A stretch of DNA of 64,000 nucleotides, from assembly GCA_020736575.1 (NCBI GenBank), contig JAGPYM010000027.1:1-64000 (forward strand), written 5' to 3'. The translations under genes and the position numbers were made by a program. Source of the DNA: Thelonectria olida. Its lineage: Eukaryota; Ascomycota; Sordariomycetes; Hypocreales; Nectriaceae. Of the stretch, positions 34,393 through 45,142 are shown in pieces. The stretch's first letter is position 1; each line of letters opens with the position of its first letter. Below the pieces are notes generated by a model. It saw only the letters and a program-made list of their open reading frames with translations. It searched no databases and was not told the DNA's origin.

Positions 34393-37300
34393 ATGAATGT
34401 CTTTCGAAAATTAACACAAAAGATCCGACCCAAAACTAAGAAGCAGGATTCATCTTCCACCGGGGAATCTGCGACGCAGCAGGAAGAATATCATGTCTTA
34501 GGGACCACTGCCGAGTCCCGAAAGGCATCCGGGCTTGTTTCGTCTGGAGTGTATCACCATGGATTATTTGTGTTACACCCTCCACAAGAAGTACCAAACG
34601 AGCACCACAATCACTCAGTCGAGTAAATACAGCCCTCTCGGCATTCGGGATACTAAACTCACCAACTCATAGCATCGTTGCTGTCCACGGACTCAATGGC
34701 AAGGCTCGGGGGACCTGGACGGACAAACCGAGTGGCATGCTCTGGTTGGAGGACTTTCTGCCCGAAGAGATGCCTGAAGCGCGCATCATGACATTTGGAT
34801 ACGATTCTAGTCTAACTTTCAGCCAGTCAAGGGGGAGGATTGAAGACTTTGCCAGAGATCTTCTGAACCGACTATGGATGTTGAGGCAATCATCGCAGGT
34901 GAGAAATTCCAGGCACTAGAAGTATCGAGGTGCTTTCTGACAGGTTATTGTAGGAGAAGAATCGACCATTGATTTTTGTATGCCACAGTCTTGGTGGGAT
35001 TGTGGCCAAAAAGGTACCTTTCCTCACTCCCCTTCAATGATCCAGAGAATGACCCTGCAGGCACTCATCCTCGCTCACGAAAACGATCACCACTACCGTG
35101 ATATCCTCGCATCTACCACTGGCATTGTTTTTATGGGCACTCCACACCAAGGGTCGGACATTGTAAACTGGACCTCTTTCCTCACCAATGCCGTCCAGCT
35201 CGTTTCGGGGAACCAGATTGTGAGGACGAATCTTGTCAAGGATCTGAGCACTCACTCCTCGACTCTCCTCGAAATTTCAAAGTCGTTTCTGCCGAGGTCT
35301 TCTGGCCTGACCATCATGTCGTTTGTTGAGACACAAGCCGAACCTCCCTTACAAGTACTGGTGAGCAGCTTGGCCTTATCATTTACCCCACTGGCTCCCA
35401 AGTTGAGAATGCTGATGGAGTTTGTCACAATTAGGTAGTTCCAACTGAGTCGTCTCGGCTTGGACTTCCAAACGAGATGGTATTTCCAGTCAATGCTCAC
35501 CATCGCAGCATCTGCCGGTATCCTTCCGCAAAGGACCAGACGTATGTCCTGGTCGAAGCTGCGCTGAAGGCAATCGTCTCAGGCGGCGATGTTTCACCTT
35601 CTGGTGCGTAATACACCCGTATGCATTCGCGGAGGCGCTATAGACTAACGATGCACATGCATGCAGCTGCGGTGGAGGAGATAGAGAAACAACTCCCCAC
35701 AGCAGCGCCAGGTCAGGCCCAAAGAGTCACCATTGACGCAGCTATTGTAGAGCAAAGCCAACCATCCGTATGAATATCGTAACACTCGCGAATCCGCCGC
35801 CTTGCTAACATTTTAATCAGTCAACATCGGTCCCAGCCCAGCCCGTGACTCCGCAAACGGGCACTTTCCTTGATCAAGGTGCAGATACATCACTGCAAGT
35901 TTTTGAGCAGTTGGAATACTCGGACAGTGAGGCATGGAGTCATGACTGGAGCGACTCAGACGATGATGAACCGGTGTCGCTGGCAGATGCTGATGATGCT
36001 GACATGGTCCTCGTTAGAATAAGTGGGCTCAAACCGAAGGTATCAGCAATCGAGAGAGGCTGGGATACCCGCTCCCACATGTTTTACGTCCGAGGAAATA
36101 TGAAATTCTCAAAGCTCGGACAAGTTATAGAGAGACAAGCACCAGGTAACCACTTCGAGGCGTACGTGTGAACAAAGTGTGTCCTAACAAACCCGCCAAC
36201 TAGATCTTACCGTGCCTAAGAGCTTTGGGTTCAATGGCCGTTCTTCACACATTTCAGATGAGTGGATGGACTGCTTCACTCTCCCGCTACGAGTCACAAA
36301 CGGCCGACCATGCTATAAAGCTTCACTAGGCTATCAAATCAACGCGCGCCAGTCCATTGCTGCCTTTTTCAGCAAAGTGTTCCCCGACCCTTTAGAGGCA
36401 AAGATCCGCAGATATCCAAAATGGATGCAGGCTGGGACAGGATTGTCTCACTCTGTCACAGTCGGGAGAGACGATTCTTCAACGCTCCAAATTTCTTTTC
36501 TTCGCACCGTTCGGGTCCAGAGCGAGAAGACAACCATTTCGGACGTGCCGAAAGGATTGGGCACGTTTCCCTTGTTCAACACACAGCCGTACAGGGAGCA
36601 GCTTCCTTTGCAAGCCGCATCGCAGGGAGGGTTGATGTTTCCCATGTACGAAAAAGAGGCCATGTGTATCGCCTTTGACTGCAAGCAAGGGGATAAATTC
36701 GCCGTGCGACCGTTCCTCGGGGGGATAAACGCGATATCTGGGAAAGGTCTCATGACTGACCACTCCAACTCCTCCAGAAAGCAGGACTACATCATAGCCC
36801 CTGATCAAAAGCGACTAGACGGTGTATCGGTCCAGCCAGGTATCGTGAAGCAGTTTGTGGCCATGAAGCCTAACCCAGAGCCGAAAAAGGATAAAAGGGC
36901 TACTTCATCCGGTGCCAACATGGCAGCTGCCCCCGAAACGGCAAGTAAGGGGGGAACTGTTGAGTGGCAGATGACGGGGAAAGACGAGGTCGGAGGCATC
37001 CAATTACAGGTCATCCCCCAGTTCAAGCGCGAGATTATGTTTGCTGGTAGCATGAAGGATGCCAGCCCCATGAAGCTCGGCGGCCGTCTGGAGTCGTACG
37101 TACCCGTACCAGGCGATGTAGTCAGCTACGATGTTCTGAGAACGCCCAAGGAGCTTGGCCTGCACGCAGATGAGACCATTCATATACGAAATCTGGGGCT
37201 GAAGCGAGAGCGTGACCGTTCTAAAAGAGTGACGGATCTGACACTGGAGACGCCCAATCCAGCCGACCCGTCTGACACGGTAGAGCTGGAAGTGTTTCGA

Positions 37301-39049
37301 AGTCCTATGTTGGAAATAGTAGCGTCAGTACGGAGTCCAGTATCAAGCCGCGACGCTGTATTATTCAAGGTCCGTATGCATTGTCTGTAGCTGTCAGTAT
37401 CGACGACATCTGACAAACTATCTGAGCAGGTTGATGTCGACGACGAGTTGAAAGACGTTCAAGAGGCTGCAAAGGATATATTTGAACTTCCGGACGGTAT
37501 TCTACACATGCCAGGCCGGGTCGACAACAACCCGGATGTCCATGTCCCTGTCACCGACTGGGCCCATCTCCTCTTCCTGACGGAACCAGCAGCAAGTGAC
37601 GACGAATTCTACAGACCAAGAACGAGCAGTCACTGTGACACAGACATTCGGCCACTGAGCGTAGGTCCCAAGGTGGATTTGATTCTCGTGAGCAGCTGTG
37701 TTTGCCTATGATTTAGCAACATCTGCTGATTGTAACTACTAGGTACCGAGCGCCCCAAAACCCGTGTGCCACATTAGCTTCCTAAACGGAGCTCGCGAAG
37801 CATTCAACGTAACAAAACCGCTGATTCTTGAACTCCCCGAGGACACCACCGTTGCCTCGCTTCGGAAAACGCTTGCAAGTACGGCCGGGGTATCGACAGA
37901 TGGGATCAGAGTTGCCTCTCTCGAGCACCCAGACCTGCCGGACGACCACGCCATTTTCAACCAAGAAGGCGTTCCCGAGCGCTACTCAATGCCGGTTCTA
38001 GCCCTGGATGACGGCGTGGCCCTACTTGTCAAGACGCTCACTGGCAAGACCGTCCGTTTTCACGTCTTGGCCGAGGACACAATTTCAACTGTCAAGGAAC
38101 TGATTGAGAGAAAAGAAGGCATTCCGCCTGATCAGCAGAGATTGATACATGTGGGCAGGCAGATGGAAGATGGCAAGTTTCGCTCCGGGGTTTGTTGCTG
38201 AACAAGTGCTAATTCTTCGCAGAGCGCAGTCTCAGCTCCTACGGCATCAACCGGGTGAGTAATCATTGCGTACGAGGTCTCGGGCTAACCAACTCATCTT
38301 TCAGTGTGCAACTCTACACCTCGTCCTCCGTCTACGAGGAGGCGGCTTTCCAACCATCACTGTAACCCTCAGCGGGGCCATAGTTTTCGTCGGACATGTC
38401 GACGACGTCGCGCACCTCAAAACCAAGATCTTCGAAACCCTCGGTATATATGTTCACCGCCAAGAATTCGCTCTCCCAGACGGTTTGTCTTTCGCGTCTT
38501 GCAAACTGAGAATAGCCTAACGCTCAACCGGTAGATTTCTGTCTCCGTGACAAGACGCTCACACTCGAGCTCAAGATTCGTCCGCAAGAGCGCGTCACGC
38601 TCGGCATCGGCGCCGGCGGAAGCATCGTCCAAGAAATCGTGGAAGACAAATCGGACCCGGGGATCTGGGACGTCGGAAGCTCCAAAATCCTGCACGTCCA
38701 CATTGTCAACTCGCATGACTTCCGAGCTATCACGGGGTTGGCTCCTCCGTCGACACCGATATCGTGGCGGACGTACTTGGGCCTAGGGCTCCCGTACGAT
38801 ATGGCTTGGGGACGGGGGGATGAAAAGGGCAAGGGGGTCAGTTCGGATGGAGCGTTTGATAAGTTGGTTAGTTTAGAAGAAGGCGATGGCTTTGGGGATG
38901 ATCGGAACGTCGAGCTGTCGAGGGTATACAACAGCGATGACCGGTGTGATAGCCGGAGGGTGCCTAGTTATCCACTAACGCTGCTTGAGGTTGACCAGAC
39001 AGTGCCATACTTCCAGGGGCTTAGTAAAAAGGGAGAGTCTGTATTTTAA
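34393..39049 (+). CDS. Alpha/beta hydrolase - large unnamed domain - ubiquitin fusion protein
   Basis: Thirteen exons (34393-34622, 34673-34898, 34954-35013, 35061-35360, 35435-35603, 35667-35767, 35821-36145, 36204-37369, 37430-37687, 37743-38176, 38230-38254, 38305-38482, 38535-39049) close into one frame of 1328 aa. Residues 78-340 are a lipase/SERAC1-type alpha/beta hydrolase: IVAVHGLNG, nucleophile Ser164 in CHSLGG, and MGTPHQGS. This domain is a known N-terminal effector of fungal NLRs, but no NACHT follows. A linker with an acidic stretch leads to a ~400-aa domain I cannot name (about 470-855; [39 protein letters not shown]). Then come a divergent ubiquitin-like segment (about 960-1025), a near-canonical ubiquitin (about 1038-1111: [30 protein letters not shown]), and a further beta-grasp-like part with a C-terminal extension (1112-1328). 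Exon 11 is a 25-nt micro-exon needed for the ubiquitin frame. Function is inferred only. Confidence 0.78.
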
Positions 39050-39496
39050 ACTTAGTTAATAATAATTAACTTACTTTGTATTAAAAATATTTAATATTAT
39101 AATATTTATTAATTAATAATTAATAAAAATATTTATTATAAATTATAAAATATATAAAATATTATTAAATATAAAATAAATTATAAAATATATAATAATT
39201 TAAAAATTATATATAAAATAGTATTATATTAAAAACTTAATATTTAATTATTTAATAATTATTATTATAATTAAAAATATGCTTAAATTTTAATTAATAT
39301 TTAATTAATTGTAAAACTTAATATTTTTTTAATATATCTTTTATTCATTTTTTTACTTATTTTTTAGCCCCTAATAAAAAGACCATCTCAGTAGTTAACT
39401 ACTGCAGCGGCACGCTACGCGCCATTTCATACAATTATTGACTATAAACCCCTTAGTCTAGAAAGCTCTGCAAGGCAGGTGGCACAAACCTCGATA
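39050..39496. other. Short AT-rich intergenic stretch
   Basis: Positions 39055-39365 are almost pure A/T with many TTAATTAATAATTAAT-like palindromes. No protein ghost is readable. It could be a RIP-altered transposon relic or simply an AT-rich terminator region. Confidence 0.4.
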
Positions 39497-40411
39497 ATGC
39501 GGTCTCTCTCAACGCGGCACATGCTCTACGCTGCAGTATCGCTGATATTAACCTGGGCCCTCGCCTTGGTGTATCGAGATGCACTGGTGAGCCATGTTCG
39601 ATCCCCTCTGCGCCCCTCCGAGATAGAGACAGAGACGGCACCCAGCGGCATCCTTATCAAAGATAAAGTTGCTACCATCACCGACACCCTCTTCACACCA
39701 CATGTGATCCCCCTCATTCTCCATTACCGCGCTGTTCTCGGACCGTCGTGGCCCATCGTCTTCTTCACCTCTCAGGCAACATATGATGAACACTTCTCGC
39801 CCAACACAACCTCTCCGTCAACATCGGCCGCCTGGCATCGCGCAGTGGCCGACGGTTCTATCGAAACGCGAATTGTGACTCCGGACTTCAATCTTACCAC
39901 GCGACAAGGGGTCAATATGTACCTCGCCAGCCCCTGGCTCTGGGAGCAGCTTGCACCCGCCAAACACGTCCTTGTCTTCCAGGCAGACGCGATTCTCTGC
40001 GCAAACGCACACCAGACTGTGGACGACTTTCTCGGATACGACTTCATCGGAGCGCCCCTCAACAAGACACGAAAGATTTACAATGGCGGGTTATCAATAC
40101 GCAATCGAACCATGGTGCTTGACATCCTAAACGGGGAAAGAGATTGGTTCACAGACTCGAACACAGAGGGTACAGAATACGGAGGCCATGGTGAGGATGT
40201 GTGGATGAGCATAATGATGCGCGGGCAAGATGCACATCTGCCCTCGATCGACGAGGCACTAAAGTTCGCTAAAGAGCTCAAATGGCACAACAAGCTCCCA
40301 GGGCATCCGGCAGGATATCACAAGGTGCACCTTCTTGATCCCAACTCAATTCCGAAAATCCGCGAGTGGTGTCCTGAGATTGATCTATGCGCCCCAGGAC
40401 AACTAGAGTAG
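39497..40411 (+). CDS. DUF5672 glycosyltransferase-like type II membrane protein
   Basis: A single exon of 304 aa from ATG 39497. A transmembrane anchor near residues 9-27 (MLYAAVSLILTWALALVY) suggests a Golgi type II topology. The body has the DUF5672 signature: HVLVFQADAILC, DDFLGYDFIGAP, YNGGLSIRNR and GGHGEDVWMS. The D-x-D-like QADAIL context and the GEDVW block are typical of GT-A-like folds, so the protein probably transfers a sugar, but the substrate is unknown. It lies upstream of a nucleotide-sugar reductase and a nucleotide-sugar transporter on the same strand. Confidence 0.8.
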   Translation: MRSLSTRHMLYAAVSLILTWALALVYRDALVSHVRSPLRPSEIETETAPSGILIKDKVATITDTLFTPHVIPLILHYRAVLGPSWPIVFFTSQATYDEHFSPNTTSPSTSAAWHRAVADGSIETRIVTPDFNLTTRQGVNMYLASPWLWEQLAPAKHVLVFQADAILCANAHQTVDDFLGYDFIGAPLNKTRKIYNGGLSIRNRTMVLDILNGERDWFTDSNTEGTEYGGHGEDVWMSIMMRGQDAHLPSIDEALKFAKELKWHNKLPGHPAGYHKVHLLDPNSIPKIREWCPEIDLCAPGQLE

Positions 40412-40825
40412 TATTATGGTTAAAAAGAGCCGATAATCTAGGCACACAATAGAGGTCAATACAGGTCAAATCCTGGCATTACATCTGTCACAATGAGCTT
40501 CTCAATGGGGCTCACAATTGAAACTGGAGTAGTATAGGATATGTACCCAAGAGCGAGTCCGTGATATCGTAATACTAGACCGAGTTGAACCAGCTTTTTA
40601 GGCGACCTGAATAAGTCTCAAAAACCTCAATAAAGGGCATAAAGGAAAGTTGTCAATACGCTGACACCTGGACCAGGGGACCAGTGGATCGCCTCCCGGT
40701 CTGAAAGAGTCCCACCCACGCGAGCGCCATCCCGTTTTGTTAGTGTGGCAATTACACATTGTGGCTTCACCCCTTTCTTTCTTCTAACCAACCAGGGAAA
40801 TTGTCCACAGTTGACAAACAGCATC
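40412..40825. other. Intergenic between the DUF5672 and reductase genes
   Basis: No gene seen. Likely 3' UTR of the first and promoter of the second gene. Confidence 0.5.
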
Positions 40826-41764
40826 ATGGCAAACCGCTTTCTCATATGGGGAGGAAAGGGCTGGGTGGCCGGCCATCTCAAAACCCTTCTCGAAGAGCAA
40901 GGCAAGGAAGTTTACAGCACGACTGTCCGAATGGAAAATGCAATCGAGGTCGCCGAGGAGCTCAAGAAGTTTCGGCCAAGTCATGTCTTGAATGCCGCTG
41001 GCTGTACAGGCCGGCCCAATGTCGATTGGTGCGAGGACAACAAAGCACAGACGGTTCGCTCCAATGTCATTGGGACCTTGGTTTTAACCGATCAGTGCCA
41101 TCAACTCGGCATTCACTGCACCATATTCGCCACGGGCTGCATCTATCAGTATGATGAGCAGCATCCCATCGGCGGCCCTGGGTTTACTGAAGAGGATGCT
41201 TGCAATTTCACAGGCAGCTTCTACTCCATGACAAAGGGTCATATTGAGCCGGTAAGTTCCAGAGTCCGACAAGAAGTCTTGGAAACATATAGGCTGAAGT
41301 ATGATCTGCTCTAGATATTATCCAGCTACGATAATGTCCTTATTTTGCGAATGCGCATGCCCGTCAGCGACGACCTCCACCCAAGGAGTTTTGTCACCAA
41401 GATCTCAAAGTATGATCACGTGGTCGATATCCCCAACAGTAATACGATTCTTTACGACTTGCTGCCTGTGTCGATTGCTCTGGCCGAGCATGGGGACTCT
41501 GGTGTCTTCAACTTTACTAACCCGGGTGGTATTTCGCACAACCAAGTTCTGACTCTCTTCCGCGACATTGTGCGGCCGACTTTTTCGTGGAAGAACTTCT
41601 CGCTCGAGGAGCAGTCACATGCCATCAAAGCTGGGAGGAGCAACTGCACGCTCGACACGAGCAAGCTTGAGGCAAAAGCCAAGAGCTATGACTTCAGCAT
41701 TCCCGAGGTGCATGAGGCTTATAGGCTGTGTTTTGAGCGAATGAAGGCCGCTGGCATTGACTAG
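40826..41764 (+). CDS. Nucleotide-sugar epimerase/reductase (rhamnose-type, UER1/RmlD-like)
   Basis: Exons 40826-41251 and 41315-41764 (63-nt intron) give 291 aa, the usual size for this family. The N-terminus has the NAD(P)-binding loop FLIWGGKGWVAGHL. Then come LNAAGCTGRPNVDWCE, the family block around TIFATGCIYQYD, and the catalytic Tyr/Lys pair in FYSMTKG. MRMPVSDDLHPRSFVTKI and FNFTNPGGISHNQ follow as in plant and fungal UER1. The enzyme would convert the 4-keto-6-deoxy sugar nucleotide to UDP- or dTDP-rhamnose in the cytosol. The 4,6-dehydratase of the pathway is not in the window. Confidence 0.85.
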
Positions 41765-42720
41765 GTATGCGAGGAGTGTCTTGCATGTGCTGAGCGAGGA
41801 TAAGAGTTAGTTGAGTTGATGTGAAACGGGAACACCAAAACGCTCCATAAGCACATGCTCGATCAATAGTCACAGGTTTTTGGGAGTGACAACCCTTCCG
41901 TTTTGGCCACATAGTCCACCACTGCCTCTGCCTTCTGCTAAGACCACAACTGGCGAAGAGATCATTTAATCGATACTCAACACTGACAGGGGAGAAAATG
42001 AAGCGAATCAGGCCCAGGACTGGGTACAATACGCAGAGCGATCCGTAATCATTGGCGATTGTCATGTTCTTTGTTGTCTCCCCCCCCTTCCCCCCCTGGT
42101 AGGGGTGTCGTCTGGCGTGTGGAGCCGGAAATAATCCATGCCATATCCATTGCTAAATGGCATAGCGGCAAGTGGGTGACAATGAAAATGCCCGGTCTGG
42201 CCACCCAATTTGTATGAGAAGACCGGACTTTTTTTCTGTCACCCACTTGAGCGGGTAATCTGACATCTGGCTTAGAGGGCATACAAAGGGCATACGTAAT
42301 CAAGTAACTTGCTATGGACTAGCCAGCTTCTCTTTTGCGGCTGATAATGTTAGCGGATGGCGCACTCCTTTTCGTCCCTTCCGTCCCTTCCGCTATCATG
42401 AGAATTTCTCCATCCGGCTTAATGTGCTCTAGTTCAGGGCTTTAGTTATCGATAGTTTATTGAAAAATGTCAATAGCCTGTTACAAAGAAATTTGATGTA
42501 AGTGGAATTTGTATTTTTGTATTCATGGATCACTCCCGTGATTTACCAGCCAGAGAGTCAGGCAGCCGCTTCGCGACTAGAGATTGTTAAGACATCTCCT
42601 AAGTGCTACCAAAGTACTGCGGTCGTTGCGCTCGTTGTACTTTCTTTTCGGTGCCATTCATAGCTGTAACGCCAGGTATAGCTTCAGCAGTGACTCATAA
42701 ATTCCTGCATTGTCGAAGGG
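41765..42720. other. Intergenic, no gene seen
   Basis: Contains a C-rich run at about 42079-42097 and otherwise ordinary sequence. No motif-bearing open frame. It would hold the promoter of the transporter gene. Confidence 0.5.
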
Positions 42721-43958
42721 ATGAGTGCTCGTGATTCCCCAGCAAAGTTCGACCCGCCCAGTCGACCCTCGAGTGACCATCATCTCGAGCTGGAAGAACT
42801 GAGAAGTAGCCACGAGCATGACCATTTTCTCCACGAAAACGAGGCCAAAGTCACCGTAATGGCCTGGCTCAGTTCAGGCAATGTACCCAACAAGCAAGCT
42901 TTGTTCTGGATGGCTGTCAACATAGTGGCGACGGTCCTCATCGTAAGCCACACTCATCTTCTAGAATCATTCAACACTGCTTATGATAGATATATAGGTG
43001 TTTACCAATAAAGCCATTTTCGATGACAGGAACCTCAGGTACATTCAGATTTCCTTTGCAGCTTTTCATTTCGCCGTCACATGGCTTGGTCTATGGGTTC
43101 TCTCACTCGATCGCTTTGCTTTCTTCGAGCCTAAGCAAGTATCCTTCACCCAGGTGGTTCCGCTAAGCGTAGCCATGACACTCAACGTCATCTTTCCTAA
43201 CCTCTCACTCGCCTATTCTACTGTCGCGTTCTATCAGATTGCGCGCGTTCTAGTCACACCCTGTGTTGCCTTTCTCGACTATATCCTCTCCAAGGTTTTA
43301 ATATCGCGCCTTGCCGCCTTGACCCTTGTCCCGGCCTGTCTCGGCGTGGCCATGGTTTCTTACTACGATTCGAGACCCTCGGGAGACGCCGAGGTCAAGA
43401 CGACTTCCGAGCTCGGCGTCATATTTGCACTGACTGGTGTATTTTTCTCGTCGCTCTACACCGTATGGATCGCTGCGTTTCGGCGAAAGCTGAGTGTGTC
43501 AAGCATGCAGCTGCTGCTCAACCAGGCGCCAGTTTCCGCGTTCCTGCTCCTCTACTTCATCCCATGGATCGACACCTTTCCGTTAGTGAGCGAGGTCCAC
43601 GTCAGTCACTGGATTATGATACTTCTGGTAAGTATCGAGTTTGAATGAGACGTCCTGCATATCGGCTAACCCTGATAATAGTCTGGCACTTTAGCTATGC
43701 TGATTAACATTTCTCAATTCTTCATTATTGCCCAAACTGGTCCTGTTACTAGTACAGTTGTGGGCCATAGCAAAACCTGTGTTATTGTCATTCTTAGCTG
43801 GGCGTCCTCAGGGCGGGCTATCTCAGATATGTCTGTGATTGGTCTACTAGTAGCACTGGTAGGAATTTTCAGGTAAGGAAAAACTCTACTTTGAACTTGG
43901 AAACTCAGAAAGCTAATTTACATGTAGCTACTCAGTAATAGTATTGAGGGAGAAATAG
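42721..43958 (+). CDS. Nucleotide-sugar / triose-phosphate translocator family transporter
   Basis: Four exons (42721-42942, 42998-43627, 43682-43872, 43928-43958) encode 357 aa. After a charged, His-rich cytosolic N-terminus come about ten hydrophobic segments, starting FWMAVNIVATVLIVFTNKAI, with FAAFHFAVTWLGLWVL, VVPLSVAMTLNVIFPNLSLA and FYQIARVLVTPCVAF. The FTNKAI and SLAYSTVAFYQ segments are typical of the TPT subfamily of drug/metabolite transporters that carry nucleotide sugars into the Golgi. The last exon is only 31 nt, and the C-terminus is short (VIVLREK). Its neighbour makes a rhamnose-type sugar nucleotide, an obvious candidate cargo. Confidence 0.83.
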
Positions 43959-45142
43959 GTGATTTGAAAGAAAAAAACATATAATAATGTGTTAGAGGAA
44001 GTAGGTCTGTTTGGGAGGCCAGACCGGTTACATAATTAGTCCGATGACCTAGGGAGCCGTATAAGAAGGAGGAGGCTTTCCGTAGCCTAGCTAGGAGACA
44101 AGACCCAAGACACAAGAGAATATAATCACAATCCTTTCCCACCTTATGTCGCAGACCTTCCTAGACCTTCATTCCTTTTCATTATCTTCAGCTGCCCTGC
44201 CCTTCCTTCCTAGCTGTCTGTTCAGGTCCGACACATCGGATCAGACTGTTGAGCCGACCCAACTTTTCCTAGCTGTTGTAGACGACGCTGTGGCCCGGTC
44301 CCTTTAGGTCGGTTGGTCGTTGTTTCATACAGTAGAATAGCTGGAGCAGGTACCACAAGTCCTATCACGTGGGAGATCTCGCTACGGCAGATATGATGTT
44401 GCTCTGATCGTCGAGACTAGGGTCTTTCCGAGACCTTGATTTTAGAGTCCTTAAAGACCCGATTCCTTTGTCTTCTAGAACCTTGATCCCGTTAACCTTC
44501 GAGCCTTGATCCCTTCAATCTGAGGCCCTAGCTTCCCAGCTGTCTAACTCACTGATAAAGAGGCTGCTAGAAAGATTAAAGGAACAGCGGCACTTGGACC
44601 GGCTACCACAATAAGAGCCTTTCTATTTATAGACTATGCCACAAAGGATTCAATAGACGGGTTGCATAAACTTAGATTAACAGTCTATCTCACTCTTTTT
44701 TAACAGTTAACCGGTCTACCTGAGCGATACTACGCTGCACCCTGGTCAGTGACAGGCTCCAGAGACCGGATGCTAAATCCAGAGTCAAAGCACAAGCGAG
44801 CTGACGAATCCGTACAGAATCTGGATGCTGACTGCAGGTGAGACCCTTGTGCGTAAATACCATTGGCCGGGCAGGCATGCAGAACTCAGGGGCACCAAAC
44901 GGTTTGAACTCCCAGTTTGATCCAAAACGGAGTGTCAAGTGTCGATCGCTGCATAACAAGGGTCAACCAACAGGCTCTTGAGCGGAATCCCAGAATGCAT
45001 CCATTGGCTGATTACGTGTACGTATCGCTTTCAAGTTCAATTCAAAAGTCTGAGGATCCTCACGGACCCCGCTATCCGACGCCGTTTCAAAATTGAGTCG
45101 CCACATCTTGCTTCTCCAATATTCAGTCCGAGGTTGACCAAT
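43959..45142. other. Intergenic, possible LTR fragment
   Basis: From 43987 the sequence begins TGTGTTAGAGG and near 44230 ends CCGACACA, an LTR-like arrangement containing a TATAAGAAGG box. No matching second LTR or target duplication was found. The remaining sequence to 45142 has no supported gene. Confidence 0.3.
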
